A DNA stretch of 64,000 nucleotides, from assembly GCA_028583605.1 (NCBI GenBank), contig CM053332.1, forward strand, positions 14,186,442 through 14,250,441. Reading direction: 5' to 3'. The translations under genes were made by a program, and so were the position numbers. Each line of letters starts with the position of its first letter. Position 1 is the first letter of the stretch. This DNA comes from Dastarcus helophoroides (Eukaryota; Arthropoda; Insecta; Coleoptera; Bothrideridae). Under the pieces are notes generated by a model. It had not been told where the DNA came from and did not search any database. It saw only the letters and a program-made list of their open reading frames with translations. Positions 1 through 12,600 of the stretch are shown here, one piece after another.

Positions 1-522
1 AAAGTCGTAGAAAAATGTCTAATGTTTATCCTGAGCAAAATTTATAAAACACAATTGTTTCGAAGTTTTGATTATAAAATTAAATTTTAGAAAAACCACT
101 TACTACAATTCTAGGGTTAGCTTAAAAAAAAAGATTGAAATGTACAGAAGCGATTCCATATTGAGATCTGGGATGAAAGTCAAAATTTAGAGAAACTCTA
201 AAATTTTTGAAAAATCTAGATTTCGGGTTTAGGATCACATTAAACTATTATCTACGATTGAGACTGTTTGGTTATTTTATATTTGCGAAAAAGAGGTTTT
301 GTTTATAGCGGACGTTAAAGAACGTCAGTTTCCTGAATAATTTAACGTAATGTATGGTATATGCTGATTATCTATCTACAGCAAAGAATTAAAAATGCAA
401 GATCTTCTGCTATTACTGTAATCAAGGAAAATTGGCATGACGTAAATGACATTTGATTGTATATTATCTAGTTACATTAGACTTTTTTTGCAATTCATTT
501 AAACAAATGTTATTTTTCTCAG
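1..522 (+). other. Cpr intron (3' part only)
   Basis: AT-rich sequence leading into the first visible Cpr exon. It ends with a polypyrimidine tract and the acceptor tttttctcag at 513-522. I see no gene or recognisable repeat. It must be intronic because the exon that follows starts inside the FMN domain. Confidence 0.7.
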
Positions 523-672
523 GAAGAACTGGTGAACTTGAAGACGATACCTAATTCCCTGGCTGTATTTTGCTTAGCAACATACGGTGAAGGTGATCCA
601 ACAGATAATGCGATGGAATTCTACGAATGGCTTCAAAATGGCGACGCAGACTTAACGGGTTTAAATTATGCG
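523..672 (+). CDS. Cpr: Cpr exon: FMN-binding core
   Basis: A 150-nt exon in phase 0 that translates from [17 protein letters not shown] through [11 protein letters not shown] to LTGLNYA. The acceptor AG is at 521-522 and the donor gtaagt begins at 673. Confidence 0.96.
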
Positions 673-3600
673 GTAAGTGCTCATTATAGGCGGCAATTTC
701 GATAATTCGTAAATGTACTACAGACATGTGTAATCTTAAAAAGTAATGAGGCAAGTTCTTGCTGTTGGGTTCATAACCCGATTGCTTTTACTGACGGCTT
801 AATGCATATAAAATATTAAGGGAACCAAAACAATTGATATTAAATTTGCTACATCCTGTTATGTTACACAGACAGATTGCGTAATTTTAACAGTATCCTC
901 TACTTGTTGCGTATATTTTTTAATTATAAACAAAAATGTAAATTGCCATATCTTGAGCAAATAGAACTTTGCTTCTTTGATAAATGTTCAAGTATTTTAT
1001 GACAAATATCGTCTGTTTGTCTGCAATTTAATTTTAATTATCGAGATGTCGTAAATTTAACTCAGTACTCGTGTAGAAAATTTTATTTTATTTTGTCGGC
1101 ATTGTTTACGTTTACACAATATCCGGAAAGTTTATTAATAATGTAAATAAGCAAACAAGATATTTTAACAATTTCTCTATTTAAAATCAAACACTGAACC
1201 TTGGTTTTTCCTGAATTATTGCTGAAAGTTTACCTTTTTCGAAAAAATTGATTTTTTTAAAACTTGTGAGTAGTCAAAAACTCAACTTTTTTTGGCCAGT
1301 TGTTTTTTGAAAATCTCAACCTTTTTCCAAATGTTCCCTACTTCTCCAAGTTTTGTCTTTTTCAAAATTTCAAAACAATTTCGACTTTATTTTAAATTTT
1401 GACCTTGGAGCATCTTTTAAGGGTATGTTGCTACTAATAATATACTTTGATTAGGTAAGTTTCAGATCTCTATTTTGGTTTTTGAAAGAAATCAAAAAAA
1501 CCGAAAAATATAAAAATATTTTTTTCTCAAAAACTACTTAAGCGATTTCAATAAAATTTTGACATATTGTAAAGATGTATTAAAGCTATATTAAAAAAAA
1601 TATATTAACCCAAAATCTTTATGGTATTTAGGAGAAACGGGCAATTTTTTTCGAAATTATTTTTTTTCTTTATGATAACGTTCTGGAACAATTTTGATAT
1701 AAACTTTTTTTCATATCTTTTTTAATGTAGAATAACATTGCAAATTGTGAAACTGATCAAAAAGGTACGCCGTATTGAAAAAAAATAAAAACCAATTTTT
1801 TCATTTAAAAATTAATTTATATTTCAATTTCAGTAATATTGGGATCATCTCTGAAGAGTATATTCCTATTAATGGGGTAATTTAACTTTGCAAGTTTGAA
1901 GGTTTTATTTACTTATTTTTTTTTACTTTTTTATTTTTTTGGAAAAATTAGAAAAAAACAAAAATTAGCGTAAACCGGTTTTAATGAAATTTGAAAATAT
2001 TAGGGATGTATATAAATGCTGTACTCAAAAAAAACATTAGCTCCTTTATAACCTTAATAATAATTATTAGAGACGTTCTAGAGCAGTTTTAAAGTTTGTA
2101 GAACATTCAGAAATTGCGCCAAATTTGGCAACACTGAAGCAGACAGACAGACGGATAAACACACTTTCAAATTTATATATTGGTGAGGATTTTTGTGTAG
2201 AAAAAAAATATCAAGAAGAAAGCATTTATTTTCAAGTGTTGCCAATAATCGTATCAATAAAACCACTGTTATTTCCTCAGTTTTGAGTTTTTACTTCTGT
2301 CGGCCTTCCCCATGAGTGGTGTTTTTGGAATTTTCGTAAAATTTCTACCGTTTTTACCCATAATTGTATCTCCTTTTCGATTCTCTAAAGGGAAGCGAAC
2401 TTTCATGGAGAACATGCGACTGTTGCACATGATTTTTATTGTGAAAAATAGATCAAAACGAAATCCCCCATCTCAAAAAGCTATCTGCGCCATAGGTACA
2501 AAGCTTTAAGAATATAAATATTAAAATATTTGATATGTAAAATCTTACTGTACTTTTATTGATTTTTATATTTTTGTGTATTTTAGGTCTTTGGTTTGGG
2601 TAACAAAACTTACGAACATTACAACGAGGTGGCCATTTATGTTGACAAAAGACTTGAAGAATTGGGAGCTACACGTGTAGTTGAACTTGGCCTTGGCGAC
2701 GATGACGCCAAGTAAGTAAATATTTCCATCTATTTGACTTGAAATTGACTGGAATTACATTTCCTTTAAACGTAGATAAACAAATGATTAATTATTATGA
2801 TTGGTCAGTTGTCTATTTCAAAAATTATATTACCCGAATTCTCTTTTTTTTGCGAAGAGTTTCGGCGCCACTAACTCCTGTGTCGACTTTCTAAATTTTC
2901 GACTTTTTTAAAATCTTTCTCTTTAAAAAAAGAAAATTTTGATACCTTTTGAAAACCTTGACTTTTGAAAATTTTAACATTTCTTCAAATTTCCGCTTTA
3001 TTTTTCAAAATTTTGACTTTTTTAAAGGTTTTTTTTTTAAAATTTCTTCATTTTATCAAAATTCTTGAATTTTTTGCAAAGGTCTTCTTTTAACAGTATA
3101 TTTTCAAAATGTTAACACAATTCTTCAGTTTGGTTTTTTTTGAATCGTAATTTTTTAAGAAAATTTTGCATTTTTCGAAATTTCGTCAATTTTCAAAATT
3201 TTGATTTAAAAAAGTTCCACTTTCTTTAAAATTTCGCCTTTATCTGAATATAACGATTTTTTTTATTGACTCTTGTTGAAATTTTGGATTTTTTTGCAAA
3301 ATTTTCACTGCATCTGAAAGTTTTTGATTTATTTCGAAAGATTTGAACTTATTTCAAAATGTCGATCTTTTTCAACATTTTGGCCTTTTTGAAAATCATA
3401 TCTCTTTTTGAAAACCTCGACAGTTGTTTCAAATTGACTTTCTTTTTATGATTTGTAACTTTTTAACTTTTTTTTAATCAACACAAATTTCAGAATATTT
3501 TTTTTAATTTTGGTCTTTTTCCGGAATTAGGCTTTCCAAAAATTTGGGTGTTTGGGAGATTTTACTGAAAATTGTCCATTTTTTTTTAAATCTCGACATT

Positions 3601-6600
3601 TCTACATAAATTTGAATATTTTATAAATTTCAGACTCTTTTCTAAAATTTAAATTTATTTTGAAAATTTGGCCATTTTTTTAAATATTGGTTTTTTTGTA
3701 ATCCTTAACTTTTTTCGGAACTTTTAACTTTCCATGAAAGCTTCCAACATTTTTCTAAAATTTTGACTTTTTTGAAAATTGTGACTGTGTAAAGAATTTC
3801 CACTTCCTTTTAAAAAAACACGCAATTTAAAAAATCTAAATTTTTAAAAACAAAAAACCGGAAAGTTTTCAACATTTTGAAAAATAGATGAATTTCTAAC
3901 AAACGTCGCTATATTTAAGAAAGCAAATTTTTTCGAAAAAAGTTGAAATTTCAAAAAAAAAAGAAATTTCGTCTTTTTTGTGAATTTGACTTTTTTCAAT
4001 TTAATTGGAACTTCCACTAAAAAGTCTTAAGACAAATTTTGGAATTTTTGGAATTTCTAGAAAAAACGTTTTTCCACATTTTGAGGTTACGTTCGAAATT
4101 TAGAAATATGGATCGAAACTTGCAGAAAAAACTTTGAAATGTCTTAAACAGCTTCTCCATTCGACTTAAAAGTCGTACCTTCGAATTTAAAGCCGAATTT
4201 CGAGTTTCAAATCGAAATGTGTAGCTTAGAATGGAAGAAAACTCAAAATTATTTGTTGAAATTCGAAATTTGCTCATCATCGAAATCTCGAATTGAATTT
4301 CTAAAAAAATTGTACAAGAAAGATCAAAAATTGCCATTTTAAACTTTTCAACATTTCTACAAAACAAATTTCAACTTTGTTTGAATTTCCACGAAATTTC
4401 GACTTTTAAACGAATTTTTTTTTCAGTAACGAAAGTTGAAAACCCATTAATTCGAGATTAAAATCGAAACTTTTGAAAAATAGTTCAACATTTTAGATGA
4501 AATTGAGATTTATTTTAAATTGTAGTTTTTTGGAAATTTCAACAGCTCGAAACTTTGACATTAATTCAAGAAGTTAATTTAAAAAAAAGTAGATGCTTTT
4601 CGAGCTTAAACATTTCATTTTTAAATGAAACTAATTAAACTTTGAATTTAAAGTAAAAGAAATTTAAAAAAAAAATTTTTGAAAATGTCGAAATATTTAT
4701 AAAAAGTTAAAATTTTCAAAAAAAATCAGTCAAAATTATGAAGAAAATTCGTATACATTTAAAAAATCAAAATATTGAAAATGGTCAAAAAATTAAAAAA
4801 AAAGCGATTTTCGAAATGTGAAAATTTTCAAAAAAATTAAAAACTGAATAAATTAAGGAATTTTTAACAATACTCGAAATAAAAAAAGCTTTTGAAAAAA
4901 GTTTCAAATTTTCTAAGAAGTCAAAATTTGGAAAAAATGGATAAATTTTAAAAAAAGGTCGAAATTTATAAAAGAAAATTTAAAAAAAAGTTAACATTCC
5001 TGAAAAATGTGCGAAAATTTGAAAACGAAAGTCAAAATTGTGAAACATTTCGAAATTTTAATATAAACCATTAAAATTTTCAAAAAGAATGAAGGTTTTT
5101 TAAAAAAAGTATCAAGTTTCAAAAAAAGTCAAAGCAAAGTTTGAAAAAAAAACGAAATTTCCCACTAACCTTGACATTTATTTTAAAGTTTTAATCAAAA
5201 AATGGTACATTGAAAAATCAGGATTTTCAAAGAAATTCGAAACTTTGAAAGAATTCGGGAATTGAAATAAACAATCGAAAATTTGAAAAAAAAAGTCAAA
5301 ATTGTCAATAAAGTTGAGATTTTCAAAAAAAATCGAAATATTCGAAAAAATTTAAATTTCTGAAATTTCAAAATTTTCCAAAAAGGTCTAAAAGATCGAA
5401 CCTTTCCAAAATCAAAGTTGACATTTTTAAAAAGTGGAAATTTTGAAAAACATCGAAATTTAAGGAAAAGTCAAATCTTGAAAAAGTGCAAATTTTGGAA
5501 AGAGTCCTGATTCTGAAACAAAATCGTAAAAAAATTCAGTCTTTCAAAAATCTCGACATTTTCAAAAAAAATTAAAGCTTTAAAACTAAAAATAAGTTGT
5601 TGCAAATTTTAAAGTTTAATAAAAAAAAAACGAAGTTTTAAATAGAAGCAGACGTTTTTTTGCACATAAATGTCGAATTTTGAAAAAGTTAAAATTAAAA
5701 ACAAAGTCGTAAATTTTAGATAAATAAAAATTTGTTTTTAAAAGTAGAAAATCTGAAAAAAAAACGAAATTATGAGAAGATTCGCTGGTTGAAAAGTTTT
5801 TTTTTTAAGTTTAATCCACTCGCAAAGGGAAAACCCATTATGCTTTCAAAGCACTGCGAGTAGGATGCGGAAACAAGGATAGATGGCGATGAACCGCCTT
5901 CTTAAACGAGGATAGGTTGTAATTTTTGGGGAAAATTTCTTTCGGTAACAAGTTCCACAACTTGGAAGTTCTATAGAAAAAAGAGTCTCATAGACAGAAG
6001 ACCTCACTGTGTCAAGCCGGACCGCACAGGAATTTGCTGTCTCCGACTGTCTAGTATGCCTCAAGAACCTTGCCCTTGGGGGATCAATCCTATTATGGGT
6101 TGGCAACTAAGTAATGGCGGATTTCACTCTTAGATGGCTTCAGTTGAATTTTTAGGTTTGCAGACGTAGTTCAAATGTAAAACACATTTTGTTATTTGAT
6201 AGTTGGCAATTCAGCTGTCAATCAGTAAAAAAAGTTTTTTGATCGGTTGCGTAGTTTTCGCTTGGCCTTCGTTGAAAAATGGAAAATCAAAAGGAACATT
6301 TTCGTCATATTTTGCTTTTTTATTTCCGCAAAGGGAAAAACGCATCGCAAGCTCATAAAAAGTTATGTGCTGTTTATGGTGACGAAGCCTTAAAAGAACG
6401 GCAGTGTCAAAATTGGTTTGCCAAATTTCGTTCTGGTGATTTTTCACTCAAAGATGAAAAACGCTCTGGTCGTCCAGTTGAAGTTGATGACGCCCTAATC
6501 AAAGCAATAATCGATTCGGATCGTCACAGTACAACACGTGAGATTGCAGAGAAGCTTCATGTATCACATACATGCATTGAAAATCACTTAAAACAACTTG

Positions 6601-9600
6601 GCTATGTTCAAAAACTCGATACATGGGTTCCTCACGAACTGAAAGAAACGCATTTAACGCAACGCATTAACAGTTGCGATTTGCTAAAGAAACGTAATGA
6701 AAATGATCCATTTTTAAAACGACTGATAACTTGGCGATGAAAAATTGGTTGTTTACAACAATATCAAGCGGAAAAGATCGTGGAGCAGGCCAGGTGAACC
6801 AACTCAAACAACATCAAAAGCTGATATTCATCAAAAGAAGGTTTTGTTATCAGTTTGGTGGGATTACAAAGGAATTGTCTACTTTGAACTCTTACCACCC
6901 AATCGAACGATCAATTCTGATGTCTACATTGAACAACTAACGAAATTAAACAATGCACTTGAAGAAAAGCGGCCCGAATTGACAAATCGAAAAAGTGTTG
7001 TATTCCATCATGACAATGCAAGGCCACACACATCTTTGGTCACTCGGCAAAAATTATTGGAGCTTGGTTGGGATGTTTTGCCACATCCACCATATAGTCC
7101 TGACCTTGCACCATCTGATTACTTTTTGTTTCGATCTTTACCAAACTTGTTGAATGGTAAAAATTTCAATAATGATGATGATGTCAAATCGTACCTGATT
7201 CAGTTTTTTGCTAATAAAAACCAGAAGTTTTATGAACATGGAATTATGATGCTGCCTGAAAGATGGCAAAAGGTCATTGATCAAAATGGGCAATACATTA
7301 CAGAATAAAGTTATTTAGTTCCATGAAAAAATTGTCTTTGATTTTCTAAAAAAAATCCGCAATTACTTAGTTGCCAACCCAGCGAGCATCTTCCATAATA
7401 GTACTTGTAGAAAAGAGACAAGTCACCAACCATACGCCTGTGCTCTAGTGTTTCGAGAGAATCGGTCAGACTCTCGTCATCAATTAGGCAAATCGCTCTT
7501 CTTTGAATTGAATCCAAGAGAGCTAAAGTGTGTTTTGGGGCTGAACCCCAAACATGAGAACAGTATTCAAGTGTTGTCCTAACTTGAGCTTTGTATAGTG
7601 TTAATAGCTGATGAGAGGTATTTGAGTTTAGACCCCGAATGTTACAGAATTAAATTTTGAATGAATTGTTTGAAAGAAACTTGGCCTGTGGTACATTAAA
7701 ATTTTCCGTCGATTTTGGGTTCACTCGTACGCCCTCCACCCGGACATCCGAACGGGAACGGTAGTTACGTCTGGAATTTTTTGAGCGAAGAGAATCCATC
7801 ATTTTTGTTTTTAATAATTAGAAGAAAAAATCAGAGTAGATGAAAAAAGGAAATAAGAAAAGGACAGGATGAGGGAATTATGAGAAGAGCGCCTCGCTGG
7901 TTGAAAAGTCCTGCTGTATGGCATTAGATTTATATGGTACATCGAATATCGAATAAATTTACCGATGTATCGAAAAATATTGCTATATTTTTTCGATACA
8001 TCAATTGAATAAAATCTCGGACGTGGCCAGACGACTCGGCTAACGCCTTGTCGCTTGGCAACATCCTCGATTAGTATAAATCGCAAAATAATCTCGTTAC
8101 ATTAATAGCTATTATATGTGATTATAGAAAAATACGTAGGCACTAAAGCAATTATACATACATAATTTAACGCGTTATTAGAAAAAATGTTTATTGCAAA
8201 CATCACCAAATTAGCTACTTGTACATACTATAAAACATGAACACATTAATGTGCTTGTAAATATTTTTTAAACTGCACATGTAGTACCTATCATACATAA
8301 TATGTCTAACAAATTAGTTGTCGTTTAAAAGGTTCTGATGTCTAAATATCGGATTACCACACTCTTCAATAATAAAACACTGTCGCTTAGGCGTAAATAT
8401 TTTTGCCCGCATAAATTATAATACGGGACGAGGGTCGAATGCTAAAATAATGGTCGTGTTGGTACGGATTCAGGTATTTATAAACAAACACGAGATTCGT
8501 CCTTGTAATAAGACAATTGGATCCCAATTACGTCGCTATAAAGGGATATTCGTTACTATAACCGCAATCTTAAAGCGCAAACATTTTGTAATATCTATTT
8601 AATAAAACTGTAAACACCGACTGACAACGCACAGCCTAAACTGATGAGTCTTAAGGCACAACATTTTTCACGAGTTCCTTATATATCTTAGGGGAGCACT
8701 AGGAAAGGATTTTGGAAAGTTCATCCCTCCTCAGAATGGTCTTAAATAGGGGATGGAAATTTGCATGGAAGATCGTCATTTTTGAATTTAAAAAAAAATA
8801 TGAAAGCTGATATTTTAGGTTTCAGTTTTTAAACTAGTTAGTTATATCAACATTTAATATTATCTAAATTTTGTAAAATAATCCTAAATTTCAGAAAGAA
8901 TGGACGTTTTAAGAAAATGTCGCTATTTAAAAAATCGAAATTTTTAAAAAAGTCAAAATTAATGACCAATATTTCAAAAATTTTGAAATTCTCATAGAAA
9001 TTTAAGATTTTCAAAAAAATTCAACCATTTGGAATATAATAACATTATACATGTTAAAACTGTTGATTTATTACTATTTGGTTTTACTAAAAATAGCATT
9101 TTTTATTATTAAAGAGTTTTATTTTTAATACTAGCGAACATTACAAAAGGAAAGACATGCTTGTGTCAAAATATATTCTGTGTATCTAACTTAACAACGT
9201 AAAAATTATCAACCCATTTCAAATGTCAACACCTCCTAATTTTTAAAGACTGCAAAACAAAAATATTTTATTATTACAGAATATTATCAATAAACTCAAA
9301 TTGTAATATTAACACAAGACATTGAACCCTTAAGTAATACATATAACAAAACAAATATTATTTAAACTTCAAAATCACATTTCTTAAATTGAGAAATTTT
9401 TCTTTGAATAAAGGTTTTGTGAATATGTCAACTAACTGCATATTAGACGGACACTGTTTAATTTTAATAATACCTTCTGACTGACCTTCTCATGACTGAA
9501 ACAATATCGGACACCACTATGTTTACTTCTCTTATTTAACACACCACCTTTAATCAAATTTATTGCACTTTAATTGTCAACATTCAGGAGAATATCACTG

Positions 9601-12600
9601 TCGGTGTTTGTTATTTCTTTAATTAACACTTTTAAATAAAGAAGTTCTTTCACACAATCAGCTGCTGCAGTAAATTCAGCTTTTGTACTGGACAAGGCAA
9701 CAATTGGTTGTTTTCGAGAACACCAGGAGATCGGACCTCCACAAAAGAAGATCACATACCCTGTTGTACTCCTCCTGTTCTCTGCATCTCCAGCATAATC
9801 AGAATCTGAGAAGGCACTTAGAATATTGATTTCTGCGTCTTTCTCATAGTGGATGTGGTTCTTCATATTCCCCTTCAAATATCGAAGAGTCCTTTTTACA
9901 TTGGCAATATCTTGATTACTGGGTTCGTTTAACTTCCGACTTTCGAAACCCACTGCGTGGAAAAGATCTGGACGAGTTTTATTTGACAGATAAACTGCCA
10001 ATTGCTTCTCGATACGGATAATCGAGATTTCTTTTTACATCTTGAGTTACGTCATTCGTCACAATCGGAGTCGCTGTTGGATTCGCCTCAGACATGTTAA
10101 ATTTCTCTAACGTATTCTTCACATAATTTTCTTGCTTCAGCTGAATTCCATTTTCATTTTTGCTTCTTCAATGCCCGAAAATGTGGACGGATTGTAGTCA
10201 AATTCTTTTTTCAGTTTTCTTAGTAAGTTTTCAAGTTCTTCTTTGTCCTTTCCAATCAGTATGCCATCACCAACGTAAAATCCAAGAATGATTTCGTTAT
10301 TTTTAGATGTGTAAATACATTTTTCAGATTTTGTTGCGGCCAAACCCAATTTCTTCAATACGCTGGTGAATTTTTCATTCCATTTAAGCGGTGCTTGTTT
10401 CAAACCATACAGGGCCTTGTTGAGTTTGCAGATTTTATTTTGTTTCTCATTATATCCTTCTGGCAAAGCCATGTAGATTTCTTCATCGTTTAGTTCGCCA
10501 TATAAGAACGCTGGTCTTGATGTCCAATCCATAAATTTCATAATTTCTTGCTGCTGCTATAGCGAAAAGGATTCTTAAGGAGCTGCTGCTGATAACTGGG
10601 CTGAAAGTTTCCTGATTCTTGCTCAAAACCTCGGATTACAAGACGGGCTTTGTATCGATTTTCATCCTTAATTCTGAATACCCTCTTGCTTGATAAAATC
10701 TTCTTATTTTCAGCTTCTTTCTTGTTTACCAATTTCCAAGTTTGATTCTTCTTTAGCGATTCTTGTTTTTCTTTAATAGCTTGTGTCCATTTTTCTTTGT
10801 CAGGACCATTCACAGCTTCTTCATATGTTAACATTGCGCTAGAACTTAAATCATATGTATCTTCAATTCTTTCTTGACGGTTTTCTCTCACATTTGGATC
10901 TTCTTACTTCTGGTTTATTTTCTGGTTCTTCTTTTTCTCAGAACTTCTTTCATCTGTTTTAGTTTTTTCTTCATCTTCAGTCAATTCTGATTCAGATTCG
11001 GTTTTATCTTTATTTTTTGCAATTTCGATATCTTCTTTCATGTCTTCAAAAACGGTCTTAGGTTCTTCTATCTTTTCATTGAATATTACGTCTCTGCGAA
11101 TAGATATTTTTCGTGTTTCTTGGTCCTAAAGTCGGTAACCATTCAGTCCACAACCGACCATTACGTACTTCTTACTTTTGTCGTCAAATTTTCTTATATG
11201 AGTGAGGATTTTGCATAAGCCTCGCAACCGAACAAACGAATCGTTGACAAATCGGACTTCTTCATGTTCCACTTTTCATAAGGTGTGGTTTCAGTTGTTG
11301 ATGTAAGACTTCAATTCAACAAATATGCGGTTACTCGAATTGATTCACCCCACATTTCTTTATTTAAATCGGAGTCAGCCATTAAAATTCTGGCTTTGTC
11401 TAGCAAAGTCCTATTTAATCTCTCTGCTTTTCAATTGAGTTGCGGCGTGTGCGGTACAGTGTAATCTATAACGATGCCTCTCTTCTTACACCAGTTTTTC
11501 ACTTCATGGCTCACATATTCTGCGCCATTATTACATTTCAGTTTTGAAACCTTCATATTCCATTTCGCTTCGATCATTTTGATATGCTCTCTTGTTATTT
11601 CTCCGACTTCATATTTGTTTTCCATCAAATAAACCATGCTATAGTGTGTGTAATCATCCAGAAACGTCATGAAATATTTCTTGTTATCCCAGGAAACTGG
11701 TGAGATTGGTCCAACAACATCCGAATGTATAATTTCTAGTGGTCTTGTGGCTTTGGTTCTTACGCTGGAAAATGGCAATCTGGTCTGTTTTGATTTTACG
11801 CAAACATCACAGAATGGGTAGCAATTTATTTCTTTATTATTCAACGAAATGCCTTCTGCCTTATTTTCCAGCTTCTTCAGATTTTCTTTACCTGATGCTC
11901 AAGTCTTCTGTGCCAAAGTTCATTGGAGTTTTTATTTGTTGTGATCATAGCTTGTTCTGCTTCTTGACACATTTTGATTGCATATAATCCGGTTTCTTCT
12001 TTTATGCTTTCCAGGACCTTTCCATTGTTTTTATAGACTTCCACCTTGCTTTTCGTAAACTTCACTTCTCCATTGTTTTCGGTAATCGCATTTACTGACA
12101 ACAAGTTCTTCGATAATTCAGGAACATAATGCACTTTGTTGAGTGTATAATCTTCAGTTTTAATTTTTCCTACCCCCAGGGCTGTCATAGTATGAGACCT
12201 TTTCGCGACTTTAATTTCAGAGTTTGTTTCTTCAATTTCTTCAAATAAACTCACGTTGTTTACCATGTAAGAGGAAGATCCTGAATCTACAACAAATTTG
12301 GTTGTTTTTAATACGTTATCAATTAAAAAGGATACATCTGGCGGCTTCTTTTTAGATTACTCCTCATTTTTTTCTTTCTAAAGTAGCAGTCTTTTTCAGT
12401 ATGAGTATTCTTTTTGCAGATGGAACACTTTTTTACACAGTTTTTAGATCTGCACTGGGCTGCGAAGTGTCCGACTTTATTGCATCAGTAGCACGTTCTA
12501 TTTGTTGACTTTTTCTTCTCTGCATTGAACGCCACTGTTTCTTCTTATGGTCCGTTGACACGTTTTTCTTCAGTTAACAATCGTTTTTTCAGTTTTACCT

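Larger units (their letters stand above)
5798..7875 (-). mobile_element. Internally deleted Jockey-like non-LTR retrotransposon, split by a mariner
   Basis: Read on the - strand, the copy starts near 7875. An ATG at 7799 opens a short Arg/Ser-rich frame, followed by what looks like the start of the endonuclease domain ([10 protein letters not shown], just after a stop). It then jumps directly to the end of the reverse-transcriptase ORF ([58 protein letters not shown]). After the mariner it continues with [11 protein letters not shown] and the Trp-Asn-Leu-Leu-Pro-type C-terminal tail near 5850-6080, then poly(A). Flanking ~30-bp duplications show it inserted as a unit. The catalytic core of the endonuclease and RT is absent, so it is a non-autonomous deletion derivative, about 0.8 kb without the mariner. 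Confidence 0.75.

Noticed and set aside
2312..2509. 65-codon frame in a Cpr intron
   Set aside because: No conserved motif and no splice context; likely part of an old repeat.
4017..4367. 116-codon minus-strand frame
   Set aside because: Low-complexity translation of the degenerate array (Phe/Lys/Ser/Asn), as with most frames inside arrays.
8641..8670. CTGATGAGTC resembling a hammerhead core
   Set aside because: No GAAA follows the possible stem II and there is no stem I.
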